A program made the position numbers and the translations under genes. Of a stretch of 64,000 nucleotides of DNA, positions 63,604 to 64,000 are shown one piece after another; the stretch's first letter is position 1, and the number at the start of each line of letters is the position of its first letter. Below the pieces are notes generated by a model, which was given only the letters and a program-made list of their open reading frames with translations, made no database searches and was not told the origin of the DNA. Source of the stretch: Reticulitermes speratus (taxonomy: Eukaryota; Arthropoda; Insecta; Blattodea; Rhinotermitidae); assembly GCA_021186555.1 (NCBI GenBank), contig JAJKFL010000007.1, positions 33,469,179 through 33,533,178 of the forward strand, read 5' to 3'.

Positions 63604-63790
63604 TATTTATAGTCCGACAGATGTACAATTTAATCACATTAATTGTGTAATTTCACTATCCTACATGTTTCGAACCCTTAATTTGTGTTCATCCTCAGGG
63701 ACTCATCATCTCAAATTACACACTTTCACATTAATTGGTACAGTTACACAATTAATGTGATTAAATTGTACGTTTGTCGGTCTATAAATA
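63604..63790. mobile_element. Foldback element with one remaining hammerhead-like core
   Basis: Arms TATAGTCCGACAGATGTACA..CACATTAATTGTGTAA and the complement ending CGTTTGTCGGTCTATAAATA. Only the left side keeps the core, so the right one was lost by internal deletion. Confidence 0.75.
63658..63703 (-). ncRNA. Hammerhead-ribozyme-like motif
   Basis: Minus strand: CTGAGGA (complement of 63692-63698), extra T, stem II GAAC/GTTC (63687-63690, 63672-63675), GAAA (63668-63671), ACATGT, A (63662), stem I GTCC/GGAT with one G-U. It lies in the sense strand of the OATP gene, in the intron before exon 63163-63264. Confidence 0.5.
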
Positions 63791-63835
63791 TAGAGATAAA
63801 ATGTATGGAATGAATAATATTCAGTCTAAAATATT

Positions 63836-63943
63836 GTGCGATGGCTCAGGCGATTAGTCTTCGGCCTCTTACCGCGGAGGCTGGGGTTTGATGCTGGGTC
63901 AGTCCTTGTGAGATTTGTGGTGGAAACAGATGGTACTGGAACA
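63836..63943 (+). mobile_element. SINE family E, copy 4 (truncated by next element)
   Basis: GCGATGGCTCAGGCGATTAG, GGGGTTTGATGCTGG, GAGATTTGTGGTGG, cut off after about 108 bp where a family K element begins. Confidence 0.75.
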
Positions 63944-64000
63944 GCGTGATTTCAGGCTTCCGCCTTAATGTAGTCGTAGTTCTGTACCGACGTTTCGGAA
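63944..64000 (-). mobile_element. Family K element, runs off the window end
   Basis: GTGATTTCAGGCTTCCGCC is the complement of the end shared with 46275 and 46970. ACCGACGTTTCGGAA is the mirror of the GAAACGTCGG core. The rest lies beyond the edge. Confidence 0.7.

Overview
This is a stretch of insect nuclear DNA: spliced genes, pentameric CCTAA-like (TTAGG-type) satellite, and many tRNA-derived SINEs, RTE-like retroposon tails, mariner/pogo/hAT-type non-autonomous elements and simple repeats. The repeat style (large, SINE-rich genome; ORF-like repeats reading 'DITQR..VI.YRRFG') suggests a polyneopteran, perhaps a cockroach or termite. That lineage call is inference.

Three protein genes are supported. 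(1) 27502-30331 (+): an acidic, Ser/Asp/Glu-rich type I membrane protein. Its main exon opens after a splice acceptor at 27480. The cytoplasmic part holds four 141-bp repeats, and a 5-bp deletion in the third shifts the frame. (2) 46598-42966 (-): a two-exon leucine-rich-repeat (LRR) receptor-like protein of 716 aa with signal peptide, LRRNT, LRRs, LRRCT, one membrane segment and a PPTY motif. (3) 63264-59700 (-): the last two coding exons of an organic anion transporting polypeptide (OATP/SLCO), found from splice sites, matching phase and family motifs; the rest lies beyond the right edge.

Nearly everything else is repeats. I separate five tRNA-headed SINE families, called A to E here, several with clean target-site duplications. 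Three tandem arrays visibly grew out of dispersed elements: a 91-bp array from a SINE-E tail (12.5-13.8 kb), a 35-bp array inside a foldback element (52.2-54.2 kb), and an 87-bp array from an RTE-like C-terminal coding segment (57.3-57.8 kb). Other arrays are the 30-bp CCTAA-type satellite (5.1-6.35 kb), 26-bp (55.0-55.6 kb), 151-bp (58.3-59.1 kb), GTCAGT (59.9 kb) and CTAC/CTTAC (61.5-62.3 kb).

The most interesting system is a set of small dispersed elements, many of them foldbacks, carrying a hammerhead-ribozyme-like core: CTGANGA, a stem, GAAAC, then a self-complementary ACATGT or ACGT, a short cleavable H position and a closing stem I. About fifteen intact or decayed copies occur in 64 kb, on both strands and often one per foldback arm. 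Two copies show insertion boundaries. This resembles the hammerheads known in Penelope-like elements and animal retrozymes, but every copy has one extra pyrimidine between the CTGANGA box and stem II, so activity is unproven.
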